Shown: piece after piece, positions 1 through 11,510 of the stretch
Numbering within the stretch: position 1 is the first letter of the stretch
How the letters are laid out: the number at the start of each line of letters is the position of its first letter
Assembly (NCBI RefSeq): GCF_016545825.1
Contig: NC_052616.1
Coordinates: 53,887,716 to 53,951,715 of the forward strand
Direction: 5' to 3'
Origin: Eucalyptus grandis
Lineage: Eukaryota; Streptophyta; Magnoliopsida; Myrtales; Myrtaceae
DNA length: 64,000 bases
Program-made: the position numbers and the translations under genes
Notes under the pieces: model-generated
What the model saw: the letters and a program-made list of their open reading frames with translations, nothing else
The model's database searches: none
Told to the model about the DNA's origin: nothing

Positions 1-310
1 AACGCCATCACAACCTCATCGGTGGCAGCTGAGGTCGTAAAGGCCCTCACCAAATCTAAGTGAGGCAACCTCACGTGCGGCCACCAAGCCTCAACAAGGG
101 TCATTGCAACCTCCCCGGCCGATGAGGCCGCGATAGCCTCACCTAGGGCCTTTGCTACCAAGGGCAAGGCAGCCGTCGGGTCTAAGGGAGGTTCATAGCC
201 AACAAGGATATAAAAACAAAACAAAAAAAATAAACAAAAATAAACAAAAATAAATCAAAAAATAAATCAAAATTTTTTAAAATTAAAAAAAAAATAGAAA
301 AGAAAAACCC
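1..310. repeat. GC-rich 'gcgagg/cctcgc' box followed by A-rich tract
   Basis: Positions 1-205 are dense in short alternating motifs such as gaggcc, ctcacc and ggcaag. 206-310 is an A-rich tract. The same architecture recurs inside the Mutator-like elements at 1331, 55946 and 60141, so this is probably the inner part of another member cut by the window edge. No open coding frame is supported. The counterpart is at 58700-59110. Confidence 0.55.
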
Positions 311-1330
311 ACATAGGATAATTTGCCAATAATGGCACTTAAATGATTGATTTTACTCGAGAGTGAAGATAGACTTACTTTAAAAACAAACCATTATAAA
401 CTTTTTGTGCAATCTCCTCTATCTTTAACCTCTTGTTTGCTATTTTTCATAGACTTTGGTACACTAGTGAATATCATCACATCACCGTTAACATTCAAAT
501 TCAGAATTTTGTGTTTTTGTGAAAATCATATACAAATGCAAATTTCACTTGAGTCGACAATTCTTGTCTTGACTTTTTTATGTTAATTGTAAAATCACCT
601 ATTCACCCATTTTTAGGTGATACTACAAGCTATAACAAAGAGGAAATTTGAAATGCAAATCTATGTTACTTACTTAGTAAGCAGTGAGCACATTTCTTTC
701 TTTCTCTTTCAAAGGTAGAATGTTCTTTGTAGTGAGAGTTTCAAGCCCCTTTTCACTAAGATGACTAAGTCTCATATGTCATAGTTCAATTAAAGAGTCC
801 TCCATTGCATTTATCTCCTCTTTCATCAACTTAGTTTGCATGGTCTTGAGTGAAAGTCTTTTTGCCCTTAGCCACCACCATTGAACCTTTGATAAATGTC
901 CATCATGAAATGAGTCTGCAGGATTAATAAATCAGCTAGAGTCTTGATATTAAGGTTCGCACAAGCATCGTTAGATGAATACAACATCATCATCGGATGC
1001 AACTATCATTGTAATTTGCTTCCCTTCTTTCTTTCCTTCTCCGTTTCTATCTTGGGATTAAAATCTCTTTGTAAACTTGCATTTTCTAGCATCATGTCCC
1101 ATCTTGCCGCAATTATATCAATTCAAGTTTCAGTGCATCCAAGTTATTTATTACCATGCCCAATGTATCCCAACTATTCGTAAAAGTACCAACCAATAAA
1201 CATACTCACAACTCATCTCCAAAATCAATTTCCGAATTTGTCAACTAGTTCACGACATATTGAAATATACTCAAATGCTCTGACATATTGCTCCCTTCCT
1301 TGTACCACAAATTTACAAGTCTTTTAAGTA

Positions 1331-2011
1331 GGAAAAATTACCAAAAATCCTAAACTCATTACAATTTTTCCAAATCAGTCATAAACCTTTTCTTTCTTCT
1401 CTTTTTTTTTTTTTGGTCAATTTAGTCCTAAACATTTTGCAATTATGTCGATTTAGTCCATCTGGCCAAATTTGGCTAGCGAGCACCAACGTCAACACCG
1501 GCCGGCACTAGCAAACAATTTTTTTAATAATATTTTTATTTTTTCAAGTTTTCATTATTTTTTTATTTTCTCTTTTTTTTCCTCCTTCCTCCTTCTTTTT
1601 CTTGCTTTGGCAACCGACCATATGGGAGGGCCAATCATTAGACTAATGCGGCCAGGCAATGGCGAGCTTGCCTTGCCATCGATGGGCAAGGGCAAGCTCG
1701 ACCAACCACTAGCAAGGTAAGCCCTCACCAATGGATTGGCGAGCTTGACCTCACTTAGAGAGCTCGACCAACCACTGGCAAGGCAAGCCCTTGCCCAATC
1801 CAATGAGGGCTCGCCTCACCTAAAAATGGCGAGGAGAACCCTCGCTAGATCTGGGCAAGGTCGGCCTCGCCTAGTGACGGCAAGGTTGAGCTTACCCTTA
1901 CCCAACAATGGCGAGGCAAGCTCATCACTAGCTGACCACATCAAACCAATGATCGGCCCTCCCCCTTTGGCTGATCGCCGACGTAAGAGGAAGAAGGAGA
2001 GAGGAGGAAAA

Positions 2012-2075
<64 letters not shown>

Positions 2076-2341
2076 TAATAGAATAAATTAACAAAAAAAT
2101 TGAAAAAATAAATTAAAATATCATTAAAAAATCGTTCGCCGAGCAACAGTCGGCGTCCACGTCAACACCAACAAGCCAAAATTGACCGGATGAACTAAAT
2201 TAGCACAATTACAAAAGATTTATGACTGAATTGGCAAAAAAAAAAAGTTTATAACTGAATTGGCAAAAAGAAAAATTATGACTAATTTGGAAAATTTGTA
2301 ATAGGTTTAGGACTTTTTGATAATTTTTACAAATTTTCCCC
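1331..2341. mobile_element. Non-autonomous Mutator-like TIR element inside copia gag
   Basis: The left end ggaaaaattaccaaaaatcc is mirrored by the right end near 2310-2341. Flanks are ttttaagta (1322-1330) and ttttgacta (2342-2350), two decayed versions of the 9-bp duplication that is perfect (ttttaacta) in the sister copy at 60141. Subterminal zones repeat a 'cagtcctaaacctttt'-like motif in inverted orientation. The centre (1640-1980) is a GC-rich gcgagg/cctcgc box with an adjoining AG microsatellite. Open frames across it are by-products of composition. The 9-bp target duplication and long inverted ends fit Mutator-like elements. Confidence 0.7.
2017..2069. repeat. (AG)n microsatellite
   Basis: About 26 uninterrupted AG units inside the Mutator-like element. 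The sister element at 60141 has only a few units at the equivalent place (60825-60835), so it expanded in this arm or contracted in the other. Confidence 0.95.
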
Positions 2342-2939
2342 TTTTGACTAAAAATGCTTTATTTTGTTTTCTCTCATAGAGATTTTGTAATTTCCTTCAC
2401 AATGTTTCAGCATTTGTTTTATGAGCACATTAAAAAAAAATCCATTATCATTAATCCATTATCAAATAAAGCCAACGATTTTCCGATTCATGCACTCCCA
2501 TTCTTTTATCTTCCTTCTCTTTTAGCCCCATCACTATCGATGGGATCATACAAATCTTTATAAAATAATATGTCTTACATTCAAGACTTCTTAATAGAGT
2601 AATTCAAGGCATTTAAATTAAATATAATGCCGCTAGTTTCCTTCATTTAACACTAGCTCTATTTCACCACCCAAGCCGAATATTTGTCTATATTGGCATG
2701 TGAATTGGTCTCTCCGACCAAAAAAAAAAAAAAACTGGTCTCTAATTTCGGCCAGCAGAGCCATATACAATTCTAGCATAAAAAGAAATAATAATTTTGA
2801 CAAAAAGAATATTAAAAAAAAAAGAGCTAGTATTTTCTCAGCCAATATTAGTGAAGGCCAGTTCAACGAGCGTAGAGTTTTAGAATTTTACCTTATCTTT
2901 TTTCCCCCCGAATATATATATAACCAAAACTAATATTAT

Positions 2940-3339
2940 GCTCAGAACCACCTTCCAGCACATATGCACCTCGTTACATTTGAGAACACGTATTTATGTT
3001 CTTGTTTGGTCCGGAGCGTTCATCATATGAAAACCAAAGATCGGTTGTGGCTTCAGAGACCCGACTCAGAAGGAAGTTTGGTGTATTTTTCCATGGCCAA
3101 AGGGTCGTCGGTTGCAGCAAATTCACCATTCCATGGGATAATCAAGTCAATGAACAAAGTTAATGCTGAGCAAGACATTCAAGCAATCGAGCAAGAAGAG
3201 AAATGAAGAACCTTGTGAAGTTTAAGAAGCCCAGCGAAAAAGCTAATCGCTGCAACAGCCGAAGGAAGAAGAAAGCACCACTATCTCAACACAAGCATCC
3301 ACGAAGAGAGACCAATGCACAGACGATAGATAGGATAAT
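2940..3339 (-). other. 3' flank shared by all polyubiquitin copies
   Basis: Downstream of the polyadenylation signals, about 400 bp is conserved with 9545-9830, 13490-13815 and 61690-62090. It has no coding frame that holds across the copies, so it is best read as duplicated downstream flank that marks how far each copy extends. Confidence 0.65.
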
Positions 3340-4568
3340 AGACTATTTATTCCATTGAAACTAGGATTTATTCACAAGCCCCACACGATCAGGAACCCAT
3401 CGGCCCTGATTTTACACAAACACTTTCAAAGAAATTCATTCATAAAAACCCTCGTTTATAAAGACACCAAGTTTCAAGCGGACACAACCACTTAGAATCC
3501 ACCATGAAGACGGAGCACGAGGTGAAGGGTCGACTCCTTCTAGATGTTGTAGTCCGCCAGGGTGCAGCCGCTGGTCTTGGGGAACGCCTTCCTTGTCCTG
3601 GATCTTAGCCTTGACGTTGTTGATCGTGTCGGAGCTCTCAACCTCCAGAGTGATGGTCTTGCCGGTGAGGGTCTTGACAAAGATCTGCATGTCTCCCCTG
3701 AGCCTCAGCACGAGGTGGAGGGACGACTCCTCCTGGATGTTGTAGTCAGCGAGGGTGCGGCTATCCTCCAGCTGCATTCCAGCGAAGATGAGATGCTACT
3801 GGTCTGGTGGGATCCCTTCCTTGTCCTGGATCTTGGCATTGACGTTGTCAATGCTGTCGGAGCTCTCCACCTCAAGGATGATCGTCTGGCCGGTCAAGGT
3901 CTTGACAAACATCTGCATGCCTTTACGGAGAGACGGAGGATGAGGCGGAGGGTCGACACCTTCTGTATGTTGTAGTCGGCTAGTGTACGGCTATCCTCGA
4001 GCTGCTTGCCGGGGAAGATGAGACATTGCTGGTCCGGAGGGATGCCCTCCTTATCCTGGATCTTGGCCTTCACGTTGTCGATGGTTTCGGAGCTCTCGAC
4101 CTCGAGGGTAGTGGTCTTGCCAGTGAGGGTCTTGACGAAGATCTGCATGCCTCCGCAGAGCCTAAGCACAAGGTGGAGTGTGGACTCCTCCTGCATGTTG
4201 TAATCGGCAAGGGTGCAGCCATCCTCGAGCTGCTTGCCGGCAAAGATCAGACGCTGCTGATCCGGCGGGATGCCTTGCTTGTCCTGGATCTTGGTCTTGA
4301 CGTTGTCGATGGTTTCGGAGCTGCCCAGTGAAGGTCTTGACGAAGATCTGCATCTGCAAAGCCAACAAAACACGAATTTGAGCCTTCCTTTCGACCGTGG
4401 GAACTAAGAAATCAAGAATATACCAAGAACAAGAAACGAGAACCAGATTCAAGATCAACAGATCGGGAAAAACCCATTCACAATGAACAATGAACGGCGG
4501 AAAGATCAGAGATCGAGAAGCCGACCTTGAGAGAATTCGCTAGGGCTTGGAAAGAGAGAGAGAGAGAT
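3340..4568 (-). pseudogene. UBQ: Polyubiquitin pseudogene, locus A (four units, leader intron kept)
   Basis: Ubiquitin is the 76-residue protein modifier; plants encode head-to-tail precursors. Here the leader exon is 4526-4568 with a CT tract, and the leader intron is 4354-4525 (GT..AG). Four units start at ATG 4353, 4148, 3918 and 3690, and the stop TAA is at 3494-3492 after Gly-Gly-Phe. Unit 1 lacks 23 nt after [10 protein letters not shown] and shifts frame. Unit 2 ends with two extra nt. Unit 3 has TAG in place of the second Gln of DQQ. Unit 4 lacks 35 nt after its DQ. AATAAA signals lie on the minus strand at 3367-3372 and 3346-3351. An intact polyubiquitin cannot be made. Retention of the intron indicates DNA duplication, not retroposition. 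Confidence 0.9.
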
Positions 4569-5519
4569 GAGACACATAATACCAACTAAAGAGTTGTCGT
4601 ATTGGACTGGTGCCGTGGTAAAAAACGATCTTCTTTGGGAGAACCTTTGCCCTTAGAATACGAAGCGGAACATGTTGCGTAAGTGGATGTACATTAATAA
4701 TAATGTCAGGTTGATACTTCATTAGCCCTTTAGCAACTGTTTGCAAATAAAGAAAAGGATAAGATGAGTATTCATCATCGTCATGACATAGCCTCAAAAG
4801 ACCGTATAATTAAATCAATATAAACACCTCTCTAACATTATGCGTGCATTCGAAAGTCAAAACAAATGTTTTGTCGTAAAACATAACTGCTTGATCACCA
4901 AGCATATTTGATTATCGTTCTTCTCTTCTTTAAGATGGTTTGAACAGTTTTCCCTTGACATTCCAAGTCAAATAGGACTCCTCATTTGTGACAAGTGATC
5001 TAGAGATCTGCCTTTGTTTACCATAATGCAGCCACAAATTCAAGTTTAACTTGCAGCAAATGATCCTATCAACTGACAGGACAGGCTCTAAAAGTAATTA
5101 ACCTTGTCATCATTAATTCTTAAAACTTGAAGAATTAGATATAAAGGATAGGGAAGAGCTCCACCATTGGCTGAAGCCACAAGTTGCAAGTCTTCGAAGA
5201 AAGATAGTCAAAATTAATTCATCAATCAAAGAGAATCCTCCAATTGTCCATCTCATGAGATTACCCGAATAAAATAGTGCTGGTTCAGATAAATCTATTA
5301 TACTCTTGCGGATAAATGCAGCAGTAAAGTTCAATTTATAATGCACGTTGCATAAATAACTCAGCTGAAATTGGAGAGGAGAATATATATGGGAAAACTA
5401 CGATGCCTTAATTCTAGGAAGCAAAAGAGTAAGATTAAGAGAATTAATGACAAAACAAATTCTGCTAAAAGAATGTCATTTATATATCATAGTGTGCCTA
5501 TACATGAATTCAACATGGT

Positions 5520-5645
5520 AAACATTTTTTTTTCTATCTATATTATTCTAACTCTCAATTGTTTCTCAAACTTTTACCCTACTTCTTTGCAAAGCGTGGA
5601 AGTCAAACCCACACCTAAAATTGAACATCCCTACCCCCAAGTTGG
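5520..5645 (-). mobile_element. SINE-like 3' fragment (array copy 1)
   Basis: On the minus strand it reads GGTGTGGGTTTGACTTCCAC, then a tail of diverged 'agtgagagttagagtaNaataga' type ending in an A-run. The same body is at 17330-17530 on the plus strand with a tRNA-like B-box upstream. Related pieces at 5960-6072 and 6556-6690 close the other array copies. Confidence 0.5.
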
Positions 5646-5959
5646 TCAAAATTAATTGATCAATCAAAGAGAATCCCCCAATTGTCCATCTCATAAAATT
5701 ACCCAAATAAACTAGTGCTGGTTCAAATAAATCTATTCTACTCTTGCGGATAAATGCAGCTGTAAAGTTTAATATATAATGCATGTTGCACTTATAACTT
5801 AGATGAAATTGGAGATTAGAATATACAGGAAAACTACGATCCCTTACTTCTAGGAAGCAAAAGAGTAAGACTAGAAGAATTAATGACAAAACAAATTCTG
5901 CTAAAAGAATACCAATTATATATCGCAGTGTGCCTATACATGAATTCAATGTGGTAAGC

Positions 5960-6072
5960 ATTTTATTTTTTGGTACTACTCTAATTCTCAATTTACTCTC
6001 GAACTTTTATCCTACTTCATTACAAAGTGTGACAATCGAATTCACACCTAAAACTAAACGTCCCCACCCCCA
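5960..6072 (-). mobile_element. SINE-like 3' fragment (array copy 2)
   Basis: Diverged copy of the fragment at 5520-5645, in the same orientation and at the same place in the second array unit. It was therefore amplified with the array and not inserted afresh. Confidence 0.45.
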
Positions 6073-6555
6073 AAGATGGTCAACAGTAAAAAGATAGGCG
6101 CCTAATTCCAATACGATTAATTGATGAATCAAAGAGAATACTTCTATTGTCCATCTCATGACAAATAAACTAGTGCTGATTTGGATAAATCTATTCTACT
6201 CTTGCGGGTAAAAGCAATAGCAAAGTTCAATTTATAATGCATCTTGCATAAACAACTCAGATGAAATTGGAGAGAAGAGGATATAGGAAACTACAATGCC
6301 TTACTTCTAGGAAGCAAAAGAGTAAGACTAGGAGAATTAATGACAAAACAAATTTGCAGAAAATACACCAACAGAAGCTCGAAGTACTTCCGTAAAAGCA
6401 AAAGCTTGCAAGGCCGTAGTTGCTAGTTCTACTCCTAGTACATCTAGATTTGGGCTTTCACTGAGTATGAACAATATCTGCATATGCATAGTAATATTGG
6501 ACCAAAGGCTCAGCAAGAGTAAGCGTTAGCACACACAAAAAAGACTAATCGAGAT

Positions 6556-6690
6556 AATTTTTTATTTTTGTCTATTCTACTCTAACTCTCATCTCACTTT
6601 CAAACTTTCGCTCTATCTCTTTGTAGAACGTGAGAGTCAAACTCGATACTTGAAACTTAACATCATCACTTCCCCTTACCAAGAGGTAAG
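6556..6690 (-). mobile_element. SINE-like 3' fragment next to the MGD1 exon
   Basis: Third copy of the fragment, with an A-run at its 3' end (poly-T on plus near 6560-6570). It lies directly against the splice donor of the upstream MGD1 exon (GTAAGG on minus at 6679-6674). It may be the original insertion from which the array copies derive. Confidence 0.45.
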
Positions 6691-6868
6691 GTTGAAGTTG
6701 CAGCAAAGTTTGATTGATGAATAGTTCTCGGAGCACTTCCATGTGAGGTCATCTTCCAAAAGGGAAGTTTTCCACCAAGAAGTTCCAGCTTCTGGGCAAC
6801 TAGTCAAATGGCCAAGGTGCATGGTCTGACGACAAATCAGTAACAAATACCCGTAATGAGAACTCTTT

Positions 6869-7590
6869 TAATACACAACATATTTGATCAACTAATCTGC
6901 CATTTGCTACACACATCATTTTCCCTAATAATCAATTTGATCAGCAAGAAATTGCACGCCAGTGAAAGATAGTGGATATTGAAGAGGGGGAGGAAAACAT
7001 AAAAACGTCTTTCCGCTTTTGACTTAAATCCCACACGAAGCTTTGGTTGTCACAAAAAGGATCTCCATTCCTTTGGTTTTCCATCAGACCTACAAAGTTC
7101 CTGCCACCTTGTTGAGCATTAGCCAAAGTCTATAGTTGATTTTATACCTCATATCTGAAGACTCAACAATTTAGAATCATGTCAACCTCACTTTATATTC
7201 CTTCAGCAACTACCACACTCCAATCAAAATGAATCTCAAGCGTTCGCTGAACTCCGCCAATTTATTAGGCATTAATCTTTGTCAACACTTCCCAGTAATA
7301 ACTTAATCCAAATAAAATCAGGCAATCGTTGCAAACAGAATTAAATTGAACAGTAGCAGGAATTAAAACTGGACATGGTGTAACCTTTTTCCTATCGTGG
7401 ACCTCAGACGATATTAGCCAGATGAGTACATTAGTTAGCTCTACACCCGTTTGTTCAGGACAAACAAGAGGTAGGTCAGGCAGCGCATTGTTCATGATCC
7501 CTCAGTAACCAAACAAAATTTGATTACCGAAACTGAGTGCTGTAAGTAAATCGACCAATAATTACTAGTGGACATCCACTTAGTTGCCCC
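6869..7590. other. No supported gene
   Basis: Two minus-strand open frames (6941-7126, 7265-7495) match no family I recognise and show no motif. The stretch could be further intron or promoter of the MGD1 relic, but no earlier MGD1 exon was found with confidence. Confidence 0.4.
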
Positions 7591-7593
7591 TTT

Positions 7594-8140
7594 ACCTTTC
7601 TTTTGTCGCTCCGTGGCACCAAAAATTGCCGTATTGGACCAGTGCAGGCCGCGTCATGATCGCCGCGTGTCGATTTTCCATTGGGTTTCTTTTGCTGGAT
7701 GGTGTCGATTGACGGTGGCCCTACCTCAACTGGCAATCTTGAAAATATTAATAAAGTTAAGTAATTAATTGACCAAAAAAAGTAATTAATTTATTTATTT
7801 GCCGGAATTAATTGATCTAAGTCATTCTGTACCTTTCTTTTGTCGCCTTCAATGGTGCGAGACACCTCATGATGGCGCGTGTCGATAACCCATTGGGTTT
7901 TCTTTGCTGGTAGATGTCGGCTGACGGTGGCCCTACCTCAACTGGGAATCCTGGAAATATCAATAAAGTTAAGTAATTAATTTCCTGAAAAAAAAAATAG
8001 TTAATTTATTCTTTTTTACCGAAATTAATTGACTTTAGTCGCCCTTTACCTTTCTTTTGTCGCTTTCCGCGGCACCAAGGGCGGATTGGACTGGTGAAGC
8101 CACGTCTGATCGCTACGTTTCGGTCTCCCATTGGGTTTCC
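7594..8140. repeat. Three tandem units upstream of polyubiquitin locus B
   Basis: Units start at the motif acctttcttttgtcgc at 7594, 7831 and 8048 (spacings 237 and 217 bp). Each continues with 'cccattgggttt', and the first two with 'gacggtggccctacctcaac' and 'caataaagttaagtaatt'. The third is cut short and runs into the TATA region, which suggests repeated upstream promoter sequence. Confidence 0.85.
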
Positions 8141-8165
8141 ACCATATATATTATTTTACCCACCG

Positions 8166-8268
8166 TATATAAGAAGAAGACAGTATTTTACCAAACTGTA
8201 ATTCTCTCTTTCTCTCTCTACCATCCACCATATAAGAAGAAGACAGTATTTTTTCGAACTGTAATTCC
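8166..8268 (+). promoter_or_regulatory. Duplicated TATA/start region of polyubiquitin locus B
   Basis: TATATAA at 8166-8172 and TATAAG at 8231-8236 each begin a near-identical block 'ataagaagaagacagtattt' followed by 'aactgtaattc' (8166-8206 and 8230-8268). They lie 40-140 bp ahead of the CT-rich leader, where a plant TATA box is expected. Activity is inferred. Confidence 0.6.
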
Positions 8269-8274
8269 GACAGA

Positions 8275-9543
<1,269 letters not shown>

Positions 9544-9544
9544 A

Positions 9545-9870
9545 TAGTCTATTCTATCTATCGTCTGCGCATTGGTCTCTCTTCGTGGGTGCTTGCGTTG
9601 AGACGGTGGTGCTTCTTCTTCCTTTGGCTGTTGCAGCGATTAGCTTTTTCCCTGGGCTTCTTAAAACTTCACAATGTTCTTCATTTGTCTTCTTGCTTGA
9701 TCCGCTTGAATGTCTTGCGCAGTATTACCTGTTGTTCATTGACTTGATCATACCATGGAATGGTGAATTTGCTGCACCCGACGAGCTTTTGGCGTGGAAA
9801 GCACCACAAGATCTTTGTTTTTCTTGTCATAAAGGCTACCTAGTAAACAAGAATAGACAAATATAAATAT
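9545..9870 (+). other. 3' flank homologous to the other ubiquitin copies
   Basis: Conserved with the 3' flanks of loci A and C up to about 9830, where the copies diverge. A 93-codon open frame at 9585-9866 runs through it, but the frame is not kept in the other copies, so it is not called as a gene. Confidence 0.6.
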
Positions 9871-10880
9871 AAGGCGAGCTTTTTCCACATCTAATTTGAA
9901 TTATATGTGGAAAGTGATATGAAGTGATGTGTTGAGGTTGGTGCTTGCTTCTTCCTTTGGCTAAGGCCACCAATTTGTTTTTTCGCTGGGCTTTTTAATT
10001 TTCTTTTCGGCAGGAAAGGCGCTCTCCACTTGGAAATTTCTTCGCTCCACTCAAAACTTATTGACCCAAGACTTTTGCGTACTCAAAAGTCTATACTTTA
10101 TAAATTTCAAAGACTTGATTAGCAAGCACACTTGTTTCCTTTTTTTCTTTTTCTTTTCTTCCTCTCTTCTTTCTCCTCTTCTAGTATTCTAGTATGCGGC
10201 TGGTCACCAGCAGCGGCGCGGCCGACATTCCTAGGATGCCACGTAGGAATGATCATGATTCGAGTTTGGCCGGTCCAACACCTAATCTAGGAACTAACCC
10301 GCATAGTATTGATCATTAATTTTGGGATCAAGGATCGGACCAACTCTATGAGTATGATCCAATTCCAGAGTCAACCAAGATCAATCGATAATTTTTTTTA
10401 TTTCATTTATTATATTTCTTAATAAGAAAAATCTATTATTTCAAATTATATATCCATCAATAGGGATGAGACGCGAGATCATGGCAAGTCATGAGGCAAG
10501 TGAACAAAGGTAAACCGCAAAGCGAGTAGCCAGCAAATGAAAAGGGTTTCTAGTTAAGGCTTTATTTCCTTATGATTTACTCAGTAACAAGCGAGGCCAG
10601 CGAAGAAAGGCGAATGGCAAGCATCGAGCAATGCGGACGTTGAGCGACGATAGAGGCAAGCAATTGAGCATTGAGGGGCCACCAGGGCAAGCGTCGAGGG
10701 ACAAGCGGCACGAGAAGCAAGGCAACGTTGAAGAGGACAAAAAGTCTCAATACATGCTGGGGTTTGAGTGGCGAATCTCGAAAAGATATTCGAGTCATAT
10801 TTGCTTTTGAGCAGGTGGGGCCGCTCGTTTATTTTCTCATTTCTTGCACAAAGGAGAAGAGAAGGGATGGAATCCAATGC
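9871..10880. other. No supported gene
   Basis: Mixed-composition DNA without coding signal. Short open frames at 10577-10877 overlap on both strands and match nothing I know. Confidence 0.4.
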
Positions 10881-10890
10881 TTACTTTACG

Positions 10891-11185
10891 ATTTTTTTTT
10901 TTTCATTCTTTTTTTTGTCAGAATAATATAGCTCCATTACAAACCAAAATTGGACACCGAGTTTCAATATCTAAACATAAAATCAACCATAAAGAATGGA
11001 GAGGGCTAGTAATCTAGTTCGGTGGAAGCTCTCCTACCCTGTCGGCTTTTGCAGCTCAATCAGTCACTCGATTGGCTTCTTTAGGCTCGTGGATCAGATT
11101 GACACCTCGCTACTGGGCCAAGAGGACTCTGCAATCATCCATAATAGTCTGGCAGCCCATGGAGCTTCTTTATGGCCCAAGATAC
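10891..11185 (-). mobile_element. LINE 3' tail with RNase H C-terminus (decayed)
   Basis: Minus strand reads NLIHEPKEANRVTD, a stop, then AAKADRVGELPPN. That is the characteristic 'HxxREANxxAD..AK' end of the RNase H domain of plant L1-type LINEs. Poly-T at 10891-10918 on plus marks the poly-A tail. In-frame stops show decay, and it is 5'-truncated. Confidence 0.6.
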
Positions 11186-11336
11186 ACTGAACGACTTCAT
11201 TTTCTCATTTCTTGCACAAAGGAGAGGAAAAAAAAGGGGGTGGAATCCAGTGCTTAGTTCACGATTTTTTTTCCCCAAGGAAGCTAGCTAATTTCAACGT
11301 TGGGGATAACGTATACAAGGGCATGCTTTTTTCGTA

Positions 11337-11510
11337 GGGGAAAGTATCAAAAAATTCTTAAACTTATTATATTTGTACTAATTCAGTTCTCAACTTTTCA
11401 ATTAGATAAACTCAGTCTTAAACCATTTCACATTGATACAAATTCAGTCCATTTTTTAGTTAATATTTTACTCATAGGGACTATCCTTTGCCTCGTCCCA
11501 TGCATTCTCA
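11337..11510. mobile_element. Terminal piece of a Mutator-like/MITE element
   Basis: aggggaaagtatcaaaaaat is followed by repeated 'aattcagtNctNaac' motifs. This is the left-end layout of the TIR elements at 1331 and 60141, but no matching right end is found. Confidence 0.4.

Larger units (their letters stand above)
600..2640 (-). mobile_element. Ty1-copia gag to pre-integrase relic, split by a nested element
   Basis: Minus-strand translation gives a decayed copia polyprotein in the expected order. The gag start region, with DLYDPIDSDGAKRE and EWECMNRKIVGF, lies near 2440-2580. RKLQNLYERKQNKAFLVK follows and ends at the nested insertion (1331-2341). Beyond it come NLWYKEGSNMSEHLSIF and TNSWDTLGM near 1140-1320, a CCHC zinc knuckle NCGKMGHDARKC near 1080-1115 whose first Cys codon has become a stop, and a gag-pre-integrase motif HMRLSHLSEKGLETL near 730-780. 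Many stops and frameshifts show it is dead. No LTRs, integrase or reverse transcriptase are seen. Confidence 0.75.
1..5253. repeat. Left arm of a >5-kb direct segmental duplication
   Basis: This stretch aligns end to end and in the same orientation with 58811-64000. Both arms carry the same order: GC-rich box, Ty1-copia gag relic with a nested Mutator-like element, polyubiquitin pseudogene, MGD1 exon. Compared by eye, the part around 4801-4917 differs at about three sites, while 601-890 differs at roughly one base in ten. The left end reaches the window edge, so the true length is unknown. Either a real duplication or an assembly duplication of divergent haplotypes could give this; the uneven divergence and arm-specific indels favour a real one. 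Confidence 0.9.
5213..6560. repeat. Tandem array (about 440-465-bp period) inside the MGD1 relic intron
   Basis: Three diverged copies begin at about 5213, 5651 and 6116. Each starts attaattNatNaatcaaagag and carries the conserved blocks 'tctattNtactcttgcgg' and 'ttctaggaagcaaaagagta'. The first two end in a SINE-like 3' segment; the third contains an extra 200 bp or so before its SINE piece. Minus-strand open frames over the array (5113-5346, 5566-5991) are repeats of one another and match no family I know. Confidence 0.85.
4617..6868 (-). pseudogene. MGD1: MGD1-type monogalactosyldiacylglycerol synthase relic (two exons)
   Basis: MGD1 makes the main chloroplast galactolipid at the inner envelope. 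Two neighbouring exons are recognisable on the minus strand. The upstream exon (6680-6868) reads KEFSLRVFVTDLSSDHAPWPFD, then TAG where the family has Gln, then PRSWNFLV; after a frameshift it continues PFWKMTSHGSAPRTIHQSNF and AATST. The downstream exon (4617-4744) reads [20 protein letters not shown], then [17 protein letters not shown]. Between them lies an intron of about 1.9 kb filled by tandem repeats. Homology stops at 4617, where the ubiquitin leader begins about 50 bp away. The remainder of the enzyme is absent, so it is a truncated pseudogene. Family assignment rests on remembered MGD1 sequence. Confidence 0.8.

Noticed and set aside
2633..2933. Opposed 77-codon frames
   Set aside because: Caused by A/T-rich tracts between the copia relic and the ubiquitin 3' flank; no motif.
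3436..4373. Functional polyubiquitin gene
   Set aside because: Frameshifts in units 1, 2 and 4 and a stop in unit 3 prevent an intact precursor. The same holds for loci B and C.
5201..6560. CRISPR array
   Set aside because: Repeat units are over 400 bp and diverged, in a plant nuclear context.
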